Origin: Nemertoderma westbladi
Taxonomy: Eukaryota > Xenacoelomorpha > Nemertodermatida > Nemertodermatidae
Assembly (NCBI GenBank): GCA_032718475.1
Contig: JAUCBJ010008374.1
Coordinates: 1-29,655 of the forward strand
Reading direction: 5' to 3'
Length of the DNA stretch: 29,655 bases
Shown here: piece after piece, positions 1 through 9,533 of the stretch
Layout: every line of letters begins with the position of its first letter
Position numbering within the stretch: position 1 is the stretch's first letter
Translations under genes and position numbers: made by a program
Notes under the pieces: model-generated
Database searches by the model: none
Told to the model about the DNA's origin: nothing
The model's input: only the letters and a program-made list of their open reading frames with translations

Positions 1-600
1 CCTGTCAGTTTTTAGCGTTTTTTTAGTGTTCTTTTTTGTTATTGGTGGATGTTCTAGAACATTAGTAGTTATTATTTATTATGGTAGCTACTGTTTTTTT
101 TACTAGCTATTATTGGTTGAAATTATAAAAATACGATACCGGTATTATTTTTATATTTGTTATTGGTAAGTTTTCGAGAACACTACCGGTACTAGATATG
201 ATTTACCTGTGAAAACATTGATATTTCAGAATTAGGCCTAAACTGTTGCTGAATATATTAGGCCTAATTACCAAAAATATTGATGATATTATAACAGTCC
301 CTGAATTTATCTAGGATAATAATTTAGGCTTGTTAACCAACTAACAACACATACAATATACGCAATATATAAAAAAAAATCAGTTTTAAACATTTTAAAT
401 ACATACTATTACTAGCTAGTAAATAATTCACAAGCTCCATAAAAACACCATAGCTACCATAACTAATAATGTTAACAAAAAAAGTAAATATTTTTTTTAT
501 TTTCAAAAAAAAGCTAGCTAGTAAAAAAGACACCAGCTACCATATAATACTGTAATATATGTTAAGAATGTCTAGAACATTCACCATTATATAGTAACAA
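1..600. repeat. AT-rich foldback (MITE-like) region, no gene
   Basis: No credible gene is visible. Bases about 36-118 reappear as a diverged reverse complement at about 513-600. Both arms share a TGTTCTAGAACA-like core, a run of ATT repeats, TGGTAGCTACTGT-like sequence and a T-run followed by ACTAGCTA. A third partial copy of the AGCTAGTAAA...CACCATAGCTACCATAA block lies at about 415-465. This looks like an old foldback or MITE element. Target duplications could not be defined, and the exact ends are uncertain. Confidence 0.5.
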
Positions 601-606
601 TTAAAT

Positions 607-666
607 TTGGTCCCGGACAATTCGGTCCCGTACAATTCGGTCCCGGACAATTCGCTCCCGGACAAT
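607..666. repeat. 15-bp tandem repeat, 4 copies
   Basis: Four head-to-tail copies of GGTCCCGGACAATTC with one or two substitutions each, directly before the 42-bp minisatellite. The same motif recurs on the far side of the array at 2662-2739, there as an inverted pair. It therefore looks like a component of the element that carries the array. Confidence 0.8.
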
Positions 667-679
667 GGTCCTGCTTCCG

Positions 680-2490
680 TGGGACACGGAGTGGGAAGTA
701 CAGGAGGATCTGTGGAGGGTGTGGGAGACGGAGTGGGAAGTACAGGAGGGTCTGTGGAGGGTGTGGGAGACGGAGTGGGAAGTACATGAGGATCTGTGGA
801 TGGTGTGGGAGAAGGAGTGGGAAGTACAGGAGGATCTGTGGACGGTGTGGGAGACGGAGTGGGAAGTACAGGATGATCTGTGGAGGGTGTGGGAGGCGAA
901 GTGGGAAGTATGGGGGGGATCTGTGGAGGGTGTAGGAGACGGAGTGGGAAGTACAGGAGGATCTGTGGAGGGTGTGGGAGGCGAAGTGGGAGGTACAGGA
1001 GGATCTGTGGAGGGTGTGGTAGGCGGAGTGGGAAGTACAGGAGGATCTGTGGAGGGTGTGGTAGGCGGAGTGGGAAGTACATGAGGATCTGTGGAGGGTG
1101 TGGTAGGCGGAGTGGGAAGTACAGGAGGATCTGTGGAGGGTGTGGTAGGCGGAGTGGGAAGTACAGGAGGATCTGTGGAGGGTGTGGTAGGCGGAGTGGG
1201 AAGTACAGGAGGATCTGTGGAGGGTGTGGTAGGCGGAGTGGGAAGTACAGGAGGATCTGTGGAGGGTGTGGTAGGCGGAGTGGGAAGTACAGGAGGATCT
1301 GTGGAGGGTGTGGGAGGCGAAGTGGGAAGTATGGGGGGATCTGTGGAGGGTGTGGGAGACGGAGTGGGAAGTACAGGATGATCTGTGGAGGGTGTTGGAG
1401 GCGAAGTGGGAAGTATGGGGGGATCTGTGGAGGGTGTAGGAGACGGAGTGGGAAGTACAGGAGGATCTGTGGAGGGTGTGGGAGGCGAAGTGGGAGGTAC
1501 AGGAGGATCTGTGGAGGGTGTGGTAGGCGGAGTGGGAAGTACAGGAGGATCTGTGGAGGGTGTGGTAGGCGGAGTGGGAAGTACAGGAGGATCTGTGGAG
1601 GGTGTGGGAGGCGAAGTGGGAAGTATGGGGGGATCTGTGGAGGGTGTAGGAGACGGAGTGGGAAGTACAGGAGGATCTGTGGAGGGTGTGGTAGGCGGAG
1701 TGGGAAGTACAGGAGGATCTGTGGAGGGTGTGGTAGGCGGAGTGGGAAGTACAGGAGGATCTGTGGAGGGTGTGGGAGGCGAAGTGGGAAGTATGGGGGG
1801 ATCTGTGGAGGGTGTGGGAGACGGAGTGGGAAGTACAGGATGATCTGTGGAGGGTGTGGGAGGCGAAGTGGGAAGTACGGGGGGATCTGTGGAGGGTGTG
1901 GGAGACGGAGTGGGAAGTACGGGGGATCTGTGGATGGTGTGGGAGACGGAGTGGGATATATGGGGGGATCTGTGGAGGGTGTAGGAGACGGAGTGGGAAG
2001 TACAGGATGATCTGTGGACGGTGTGGGAGACGGAGTGGGAAGTACAGGATGATCTGTGGAGGGTGTGGGAGACGGAGTGGGAGGTATGGGGGGATGTGTG
2101 GACGGTGTGGGAGACGGAGTGGGAAGTACAGGAGGATCTTTGGAGGGTGTGGGAGTCGGAGTGGGAAGTACAGGAGGATCTGTGGAGGGTGTGGGAGGCG
2201 GAGTGGAAAGTACAGGAGGATCTGTGGAGGGTGTGGGAGACGGAGTGGGAGGTATGAGGGGATCTGTGGGGGTGTGGGAGATGGAGTGGGAAGTACTGGA
2301 GGATCTGTGGACGGTGTGGGAGACGGAGTGGGAAGTACAGGATGATCTGTGGACGGTGTGGGAGACGGAGTGGGAAGTACAGGATGATCTGTGGAGGGTG
2401 TGGGAGACGGAGTGGGAGGTATGGGGGGATGTGTGGACGGTGTGGGAGACGGAGTGGGAGGTATGGGGGGATCTGTGGAAGGGGTGTATC
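680..2490. repeat. 42-bp minisatellite, about 43 copies
   Basis: The unit resembles GTGGGAAGTACAGGAGG followed by ATCTGTGGAGGGTGTGGGAG. The + strand is strongly G-rich and the - strand C-rich. Variant units differ at a few fixed places (GAGACGGAG, GAGGCGAAG, GTAGGCGGAG; AAGTACAGG versus AAGTATGGGG). Because 42 is divisible by three, several frames on both strands stay open for 400-680 codons. Those frames encode only a 14-residue Pro/Ser/Thr or Gly/Val repeat and have no flanking domain, so I treat the array as non-coding. Blocks of units recur at a 504-bp (12-unit) offset, for example 931 and 1435. Confidence 0.95.
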
Positions 2491-2500
2491 CGCATCCGGG

Positions 2501-2522
2501 TTTGTCCGCATATGCGGACAAA
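2501..2522. repeat. 22-bp perfect palindrome plus neighbouring hairpin
   Basis: A perfect palindrome centred on GTCCGCATATGCGGAC. It is followed at 2531-2555 by an imperfect hairpin with the same TCCGCA/TGCGGA stem. Both sit just past the end of the 42-bp array and are not part of its unit. Confidence 0.75.
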
Positions 2523-2574
2523 AAAGTCTTTTATGTCCGCATTTTGCGGATAAAAAGTGAATTTTTAAATGATT

Positions 2575-2695
2575 AACTAGTAAAAAAACACTAGTTACCG
2601 TAGAAAAATATATACTAAGGTTGAGAACATTCACCATTATAGTGCCAATTTAATTTGGTTCAGGACAATTCGGTCCCGGACAATTCGGTCCCATA
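2575..2695. repeat. Direct copy of the left flank of the 42-bp array
   Basis: This segment parallels about 513-640 in the same orientation: ACTAGTAAAAAA, then CACTAGTTACCGTA, then GAGAACATTCACCATTATA, then AATTTAATTTGGT, then the GGACAATTCGGTCCC motif. The minisatellite is therefore bracketed by two diverged copies of one sequence about 120 bp long. Confidence 0.7.
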
Positions 2696-2739
2696 ACACA
2701 AAATAAACGGGACCGAATTGTCCGGGACCGAATTGTCCT
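2662..2739. repeat. Perfect 31-bp inverted repeat, 16-nt loop
   Basis: Bases 2662-2692 and 2709-2739 are exact reverse complements separated by an A-rich 16-nt spacer. Each arm is two copies of the GGACAATTCGGTCCC motif. Transcribed, it would form a very stable hairpin. It could be a terminal structure of a small foldback transposon. Confidence 0.9.
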
Positions 2740-3256
2740 GCTTCCATTTTTACATTTAGTTATAAAGTTGGAAACAATTTCTATTAATAACAAATTTAAA
2801 TACTTATAAAATTGTACTTTTATAGCTAATAGGAATAGAACAGTTGTTAACAATAAAACAGGGGTAATATTGAAGGGGCACTTTTACATAGCCCGATGTG
2901 TGAGGCGTTTTTTTTTTAATTTTGCAGGATTTTTTCAATAAATTTTTTAGAGATTTTAAATGGTAGCTACTGTAGAACAATTATAATATTATGTTCAAAT
3001 AAAATAAAACAAGTCGGCAATTGAATCAAATAAACCATCGAAATGAACACTAATTAATTTTTGATAATATTTTTTTAAATGTTCAAGAAAAATGTCAGAT
3101 ATTTGTTATTGAAAAAATTATGTTCTAGAACAAATATTTAATAATAAAAACTTTCTTTTCCCGAGAAAAAAACAAGGTTTGTATTAAAATAAACCATAAA
3201 CCTGTAAAACGCGAGAAATAAGTTGTCACAAGCGATTGAACTATTGAAAGGATTTT
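2740..3256. other. AT-rich spacer
   Basis: No gene is seen. A partial TGGTAGCTACTGT block at about 2961 and a TGTTCTAGAACA palindrome at about 3120 match pieces of the foldback arms near the window start. Confidence 0.5.
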
Positions 3257-3320
3257 CAAAATTTGGTGCGGCACCAAAATTTGGTGCGGCACCAAAATTT
3301 GGTGCCGCACCAAAATTTGG
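3257..3320. repeat. 18-bp self-complementary tandem repeat
   Basis: Just over three copies of a GGTGCGGCACCAAAATTT-type unit. The unit is itself nearly palindromic, so the whole 64 bp can fold into one long hairpin or several short ones. Confidence 0.85.
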
Positions 3321-3608
3321 CCCACCGAGGAAAACAAGTTTGAAATTTCTAAATTAATTTATATGAATTCCATCTAATTGCAAACACCAACAGTCCACTG
3401 ATGCAGCCGTCTAGTTATATTAATATTAAGTTGAAATATTTCAAATTAATATATAAATACTAAGTAGGTATTATATTCTTGTTCAAAATAAATACTAACC
3501 AAATATCATCTTCAAACTTACGTGAGGACAACATCTGTTATTCACACAGAATAAACTCTCGGCGGCTCGTGGTGACTACAACATAAACACTGTTGGATTA
3601 ACCGTTAA

Positions 3609-3634
3609 CCCCCCCCCCCCCCCCCCCCCCCCCC
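3609..3634. repeat. Poly-C run (26 C)
   Basis: An uninterrupted run of 26 cytosines about 110 bp upstream of the WD40 start codon. Its exact length should be distrusted because homopolymers of this size are often mis-sequenced. Confidence 0.9.
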
Positions 3635-3720
3635 TTATTATATATAATTATATTCGAATAAGAAGAATAAATGAAAGTTAAATGTTATTTTATCTTTTAG
3701 ATTCAATAATCCCCCTAACA

Positions 3721-4573
3721 ATGTCGATATTCCAGGACCTCAAAATGATCCCGGGTACCGAGGAGGTTGTCTTTGTGTCTCGCAACCTCCCCTATATCAT
3801 AAACTCAACAAATCTCTACAAAAAGGAATATCTACCGCGATCCGGAGGTTCTAACGATTACAGGATAGTCGCGGTTTCTACGGACGGGAACCGCGTTGCC
3901 TCGGGAACCCGGGTGGGGGGGTCGGTTTCTGTCTGGGAGCGGGAAGCGACCGGTTGGAGGGTCGTAGTGAAGGTACCGGGGGGGAAGTTCGTGGTTGGTG
4001 GGGGGGAGGGTAGATGGAGGGAGGGAATAGATATAAATCCCTCCAACCGGGACGTCGTTGCAACTTGTGGGTCCGACGGGGGGATTTCTATTATATCAAT
4101 AACTGGGAGGAAATATAAGGTAACGAACTGGGTGGGGCATTCGGATTGGGTTAACTGTATTCGGTTCGACTCGAACGGGTTCCGGTTGGCCAGCTGTTCG
4201 GATGATAGAACAGTAAAAGTTTGGGTGACCGGAACCAAGGAGATGTTGTACCAATACCGGGGGCACAGTGGGGGGGTCTGGAGTCTGGGTTGGGGTCCGG
4301 ATGGGGAGTCAGTGGTGTCGGTAGATTGGGGAGGAGGGATCCATCGCTTCGTTGTTGGTACAGGGGAGACCTTGTGGAGACAGGAAGCAACTCCTAAGGT
4401 CATGAGGATCGTATTGAGTCCCAACGGATCCAGAATCGCTGCTGTTGGGAGGAACACCGGGTTGATTTATATTCTAAATTCTGTAACCGGGGAGTTTATC
4501 AACCGGATTGAAGGAACGGGGAGCGACATCCGTGCTGTCGATTTCTGTAAAGATGACCGGCATATTATTACAG
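3721..4573 (+). CDS. WD40-repeat protein, exon (partial gene)
   Basis: A beta-propeller protein exon with five WD40 repeats and the start of a sixth. The clearest reads GHSDWVNC...LASCSDDRTVKVW; others begin GHSGGVWSLGW, RIVAVSTDGN and MRIVLSPNGS. WD40 propellers normally act as scaffolds for complexes, and nothing here identifies the partner. I chose the ATG at 3721 because an in-frame ATG at 3682 lies inside a pyrimidine-rich tract ending TTTTAG at 3700, a likely splice acceptor, which would make 3701-3720 5' UTR. Coding breaks off at CAG|GTAATT (donor GT at 4574, phase 1) in the middle of a repeat, right after HIITG, so at least one further exon is needed to close the propeller. I could not find it in the window. 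It may lie beyond the inserted transposons, or the gene may be broken. The exon is GC-rich against AT-rich surroundings, as expected for coding sequence. Confidence 0.75.
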
Positions 4574-5156
4574 GTAATTAATTAATAGACCTCTTCTATT
4601 AAAACACGTTAAATTAATTAATTAGGCCTAGGGTCTAATTCAGTACCGTACCACGTACCACATACCATAGTAAGTAATAATCATTATAACACTTAAATGA
4701 ATTAATTACATTAATTATTATTATTTAATTTTATTTTATTTAATTAATAATTTACTTACCGATATGATGCGGATTAACTGAACATTACCTTCACTGCCTC
4801 CTGTCCATATTGGGTGCCATGGGAACGAAATTTAAATTAGTCTAATAGGGGTATCAGAATATAGACCATTACAACATAGTCCCTGTAGTCGGATAGTTTT
4901 AGGTGCAGTTTGGTACCGGTAAATGTAACATAAAAATAAACTAATAAACCAGCAATTAGCTTAATAATATTATGTATTCAGTTATCTGTTAGGTTGTTTG
5001 TTATTGGTTTGCATCAATGGCGTTTTAACCAACAGGTAGTTCTACTTAAATAAACAAACTATATTGGTACCAATAGGCGTACCGGTACTGCAATGCAGTA
5101 AAGTAACTGTACAGAGAATACAACCGGTAATGTATAATAAAAACTTTCATTTTTAG
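4574..5156 (+). other. Presumed intron / intergenic sequence
   Basis: AT-rich with no coding signal, starting at the splice donor of the WD40 exon. It contains scattered GTACC and ACCGGT motifs (about 4640-4670, 4912-4920, 5064-5090) and ends at the target-site duplication of the P element. Confidence 0.5.
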
Positions 5157-5164
5157 GTCTGCCC
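5157..5164. repeat. Left target-site duplication of the P element
   Basis: GTCTGCCC, identical to 9597-9604. Eight bases is the duplication length typical of P-superfamily insertion. Confidence 0.85.
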
Positions 5165-5227
5165 CAAGGACTACTATACTACAGGACTGGCATACTGTCT
5201 GATCCGACTTCGCTAGCGAAGTCCATT
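5165..5227. repeat. Left terminal inverted repeat of the P element
   Basis: The outer 28 bp match the right end perfectly in inverse. About 10 bp do not match. Then an inner repeat includes the perfect 18-bp palindrome GACTTCGCTAGCGAAGTC at 5206-5223. The outer-plus-inner arrangement recalls the separate terminal and subterminal transposase sites of Drosophila P. Confidence 0.9.
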
Positions 5228-5641
5228 CATTTCATACTACTGTAAGCTGTACTGCTATCGTCAGCTGACCTTAGAATGATTTATACCAGTATACTTAACC
5301 TACAGACAGACATAGACAGTTTACTGGTTTAGTTATAGTCATCCTATCAGCCTATACCAGTATACCGCTGGTATATGGGAATAGTACAGTTAGTATAATC
5401 AGATAGTACATTCAACTGGCTGACTGTGGACTGGACGGCTGATTGTTGATGGTAGGCCTACCCTGGTAGCGCATGCATACCCGTACCACGCTGGTACGGT
5501 ACCGCGACCGGTCCGGTACCTTGGTGGTACCATTTGTCAGTTTGTTAGTCTTAGTAATTGTATTTAAGGTGCCGTATTACAACATTAGGCTAAACTACTA
5601 ACAGCAAACAGAACAAGTTAATTATTATTATTAGGCCTATT
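5228..5641 (+). promoter_or_regulatory. 5' non-coding leader of the P element
   Basis: Non-coding stretch between the left inverted repeat and the transposase ATG; it must contain any promoter the element has. No clear TATA box is seen. A cluster of overlapping GTACC/GGTACC palindromes with ACCGGTCCGG occupies about 5480-5535. Confidence 0.4.
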
Positions 5642-7058
5642 ATGCCTAATCATTGTTGTGTATTTGGCTGCGACGGCAATTACGCAGGAAATCCCGTTCG
5701 CGTAGTAAAACTTCCTCCTGTCGGTGCCGAGCGAGATCAGTGGATCGCCGCGCTACCACGACGCAGTGCAGATGACGGCTCTCCGTTTAAGTACGGAAGC
5801 ACTGCCGTCATTTGTATTCAACATTGGCCAGAGTTTCCCAAGGGAATTCCGCACAAGAAAGTCCCTGGCGGTTCCTTACGACCAACAATTCCTCCGTTCT
5901 ACTTCCCTGGAGTTCCTTTATCGTGTGTTCCACCGCGACCCCCCACTCCTCGAGAACTCCCTCACATTGAGGAACGCCAACTTCAGTTGCTCAATGAGCG
6001 AGATCTAATTGGGGGCTTTTTGCAGCTGACTGAACCTGTTGTTTCTACGTGGTTAAAGGGAATCGCAGGATACGGTCGCGATACTGACATTTTTGTGAAA
6101 CGATCGGAGTTCCAAGTATTGCTCTTCGTATTCTATAACGACGAATATATTGGACAGGTTTCACTTTTGTCAAAGAAGCAACTTTGCTCGGACGTGTTTG
6201 TATCGGCGGTTGATCAGCTGGGTTGCCGCTTGGGGTTATCGCATTGCCTCGCTCGCAATAGCCAACTAATACGTTGGTCTCAGTTGGAAGAAGTTATTGC
6301 AGTCGTGAAACGTAATGTTGGTACTACGACATTGCTACTTACGAAAGCAAAGGAGTACGTTAATGCCGCGATTGATCTTGGGTCATCCAAATATAAGTCT
6401 CAGCTTGAGTTTATATCGCACCAACTGGAACTGCATTGCTCTAAGCAATATACTCAAGAAGATTATATTTTAGCTGCTCAAGCGCATCCTAAGCTTTCGT
6501 ATGATGTTTTACGGACGATAGCAATCCTCCCCTCGGAGCGTAAAATGCGCTCACTTAAACAGGGAGTTACAAGCGAGCTCCTGGTAGAGATGGTGATACG
6601 AAAAGCGAAACAAAAGAACCCCGATATTATACCAACCGTGGTCCTTCTCCTTGATGAGATTAAAGTCCTCCCTCGATTAATATACCAGGGACATAGTGTA
6701 TTTGGTTACGCGAAGGACCATCCTAATAATCTGGCCTCCTCTGTTCTATGCACCATGATGAGAGTTCTACCTGGTGGCGTCTCTGCTATGGTACAAATGA
6801 CACCTGTTCATTCGTTAACCGGAAGATTTGAGTTTGATTGCCTGGCCGAGTCGATCAAGTGCATCCATAAATACGGCGGATTTGTATTGATCATTATTAT
6901 GGACAACCTACGAGTTAATAGGGCTTGTTATGCGTTGTTTCCTGGATATGATATTCTACAGCCATGGAAAGTACCACACCCACTCGATTCATCCCAACCA
7001 CTGTACCTTCTGAATGACACAGTTCACATCCTTAAATGCATTCGCAATAATTGGGGGA
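5642..7058 (+). CDS. P-element transposase, exon 1 (THAP domain and catalytic half)
   Basis: The N-terminal half of a P/THAP9-type transposase, which binds element ends and cuts and joins DNA in the nucleus. Residues 1-90 form a C2CH THAP zinc finger (C5, C10, W34, C58, H61, with LRPTIPPF near 79 in place of the usual AVPTIF). From about 330 the RNase H-like core begins: LLLDEIK with D337, and IIIMDN with D420, the first two candidate catalytic acids. NDTVHILKCIRNNW at 457-470 matches the conserved histidine/RNN block of the family. The ATG follows closely on an in-frame stop-rich AT leader. Reading continues to a stop at 7111, but a good donor GTGAGT starts at 7059. Joining it to the acceptor at 7204 puts exon 2 one base out of phase (see findings), so this copy may be inactive. 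Confidence 0.85.
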
Positions 7059-7204
7059 GTGAGTCTTATTTAAAATATAATATTAATATTATTAAATTAA
7101 TTATTAAATAATATTTAATATATTATATATTTATTAATATAATATAAATAACAATAAAAGATATAAAAATTTTATTATATTATGTATTATATTATATTAT
7201 ACAG
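7059..7204 (+). other. Intron of the P-element transposase
   Basis: Extremely AT-rich 146-bp segment starting GTGAGT and ending TATTATACAG. It separates two parts of one protein family (RNNW block before, ITEK block after). The base composition break at both ends is sharp. Confidence 0.75.
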
Positions 7205-8413
7205 ATCACTGAGAAGAACCAACAGCTTCAACTGGGACCAGGAAATGCAGTGGGTGAATGGAAAGACATCGTTCGGTTGTACCAGGACGATACGGACAAG
7301 GTGTTACGTCTCACCGCGCTAACTGGGGCTTCTATTAACCCATCAAACCTGCAGAAACAGAATGTGAAGCACGTTATGTGCGTGTTTAATCACAGAGTTG
7401 TGACTGCATTGTCATTGCGTGGGTGCAACGGGACAGCGGAAGTAATAGAACAGATTCTGATGTGGTGGAATCTAGTTAACGTGAAGTCTCAATTTGAATC
7501 TGTTCGGTTTACAGACAAACACAGAGAGGCTATGACGTCATCAACCTGTGAGGCAATGGCGACACTCAATTCCTTGGCTAATGAATTCCAGTTGTGGCAA
7601 CATAGTTGTGGAAAGTATCGTCGCCTGACCCTAACAACGGACACACATTCTGCCTTATATCAAACAACAAGGGGTTTTCATTCGCTCTCCTTATATCTGC
7701 TAGACAAAGGGTTTGACTATGTTCTCCTCGGTACAATCCAACAGGATCGCTTAGAAGGGGAATTTGGGTGTTTTCGGGGTATGAGTGGCTCCAACCTTCA
7801 CATTACAGTGAAGGATGTTGAGTCAGCTGCTCGCTCACGCGCTTTACTTACGTTTGTTCTATTAGACGAGATCCCATCCACTTTGAAAGCACCTGAACAT
7901 CCGAAAGAATGTCCATATTGTATTACTCCAATAACAACGGAAATTCTGAGTAAAATTGAACAGCTAGTGGATATTGAAGTCAGTTATGATGAGTTTCAGG
8001 CAGCTGGATATGTTGCAGGATTCCTGGTAAAGGTAATCCCAGAGTTAGACATCACAGGTGATATTTTAGAGGAGGATAATATATTTACCGAAGCCCTAAC
8101 TCGTGGTGGATTACAACTTGCTCCTCATCACCTGGTATGGTGGACCATGGCGTCTGCTGCGTGGGTGGATGCTGTACCTGATGGAACTATACGGTGCTAC
8201 AAACAACTAACTCAAGTAGTACACATGATTGCGGTATATTACGGTATCTCCCCACTACCACCAATAGCTGCTTGCCGTACCCTAGCAAACACCCTTCTTA
8301 ATGGCGTACAAAAGCGATCTATGGAAAGGCAGAAACGGCGCGACTCACATTCTGGCGATATGGCCGCACAAACTAAATTCCTCCGAATAACGGGAAGGGG
8401 AAAAAATAAATAA
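7205..8413 (+). CDS. P-element transposase, exon 2 (C-terminal half)
   Basis: Continues the transposase after the intron, opening ITEKNQQLQLGPGNAVGEW. It contains the variable middle segment (INPSNLQKQNVKHVMCVFN) and, later, IQQDRLEGEFGCFRGMSGSN at about nt 7740, the family's QDxLE...R...G.N block. I take the third catalytic acid to lie in that block (E in DRLEGEF). The C-terminus is basic (KRSMERQKRRDS...RGKNK), a possible nuclear-localisation or DNA-contact tail. The stop codon overlaps two AATAAA signals. There is no ATG at the start of this stretch, in agreement with its being a downstream exon rather than a separate gene. Confidence 0.85.
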   Translation: MTEKNQQLQLGPGNAVGEWKDIVRLYQDDTDKVLRLTALTGASINPSNLQKQNVKHVMCVFNHRVVTALSLRGCNGTAEVIEQILMWWNLVNVKSQFESVRFTDKHREAMTSSTCEAMATLNSLANEFQLWQHSCGKYRRLTLTTDTHSALYQTTRGFHSLSLYLLDKGFDYVLLGTIQQDRLEGEFGCFRGMSGSNLHITVKDVESAARSRALLTFVLLDEIPSTLKAPEHPKECPYCITPITTEILSKIEQLVDIEVSYDEFQAAGYVAGFLVKVIPELDITGDILEEDNIFTEALTRGGLQLAPHHLVWWTMASAAWVDAVPDGTIRCYKQLTQVVHMIAVYYGISPLPPIAACRTLANTLLNGVQKRSMERQKRRDSHSGDMAAQTKFLRITGRGKNK

Positions 8414-8414
8414 A
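8405..8414 (+). terminator. Polyadenylation signal of the transposase gene
   Basis: Two overlapping AATAAA hexamers that include the TAA stop of exon 2. Cleavage would occur shortly downstream, before the 62-bp repeats. Confidence 0.6.
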
Positions 8415-8470
8415 TATTATAGTATACCAGGCCGAAATATGATATCGTATCGTATCACGTCATACTGTTG

Positions 8471-8900
8471 ACTGAGATATTTCTCTACAGGGGGTCACAC
8501 GTTGAGTCCGCGCCTGGAGAGACTCATAAAAACTGAGATATTTCTCTACAGGGGGGTCACAAGTTGAGTCCGCGCCCGGAGAGACTCATAAAAACTGAGA
8601 TATTTCTCTACAGGGGGGTCACACGTTGAGTCCGCGCCCGGAGAGACTCAAAAAAACTGAGATATTTCTCTACAGGGGGGTCACACGTTGAGTCCGCGCC
8701 CGGAGAGACTCATAAAAACTGAGATATTTCTCTACAGGGGGGTCACACGTTGAGTCCGCGCCCAGAGAGACTCATAAAAACTGAGATATTTCTCTGACAA
8801 GAAGATATAGAATATATATCTGAGAAGATATTTTTCTGAGACCGGAGAGTCTCTTTAAACTGAGATATATAGAGGAGTCTACAGGGGAGTCACTCGTTTA
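8471..8900. repeat. 62-bp tandem repeat inside the P element
   Basis: Five near-identical units (starts about 8471, 8532, 8594, 8656, 8718) each opening ACTGAGATATTTCTCTACAG, then a G-run, TCACACGTTGAGTCC and CGCGCCCGGAGAGACTC. A decayed sixth and related fragments run to about 8900. GAGTCC...GGAGAGACTC gives each unit a small internal inverted repeat. The array lies between the transposase and the right end, where P-type elements carry internal protein-binding sites. A binding role is inference. Confidence 0.9.
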
Positions 8901-9533
8901 ATTTTCCGGTTTATGTTTAATATTCGGGATTGTTACTTAATCAATTTATTAATGAAGAGCCCATATCGGGGCCATTGATGTGTTTTCACTCTGGGGTGGG
9001 GAATATTGGGTCGTCAATCGTAATAAATAATAAAGTAATAACATAAAGTACCTACTTGTAATATAAAGTAATAATAGTAGCCCTATAAAGTAATAATATC
9101 AGAAAGGCGGTTGGGGGTGATGGGGGGGGGGGGGGGGGTGGTTACCTGGAACCTGGCTTGAGAACTGTTAGGATAGTAAATGACCAGAGATAAAGATTAT
9201 AGATAGAGGTCCATGTATATTGTATAGAGTATAGAAATATACCGCTAGTTGAATCCGTTTCATCTGTTTCACAACATTCCCATACCTGCCTACCGATAGG
9301 GATACTGTTCACGTCGTTTTTTATGTTGCACAATAGACTAAACACGGTCGTTTAAGACTATAATGAATAGTTAGTACACAACACTCGTCCCCTTTGTTAC
9401 AAGCCTCGCTGCGCTCGTCCTTTATTTCCTGACACCAAAATTTATTATGTTACTAATAATTACGATTGTGTACTAAATTTCATACAAATCCTTTGATAAC
9501 AATGTCTATAACAGTATAAAGCAATACCAAACC
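8901..9533. other. Non-coding right part of the P element
   Basis: No gene is supported. It contains a run of 17 G (9122-9138), short AATAAA/TAATAA tracts around 9020-9095, and AT-rich DNA up to the inner inverted repeat. The short open frames here show no recognisable motif. Confidence 0.5.

Noticed and set aside
537-2637. Very long - strand open frames rich in Pro/Ser/Thr
   Set aside because: They are by-products of a 42-bp period without stops. All three frames are open, no domain adjoins, and they run into AT-rich non-coding DNA.
3609-3634. Poly-C as a structural or i-motif element, with the G runs at 9122 and 29000
   Set aside because: Possible, but homopolymer length is unreliable and no context supports a role.
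3858-4457. 199-codon - strand frame
   Set aside because: Shadow of the GC-rich WD40 exon. The + strand shows clear WD40 motifs.
9142-9345. - strand frame in the right part of the P element
   Set aside because: No motif, short, next to a poly-G run; likely chance.
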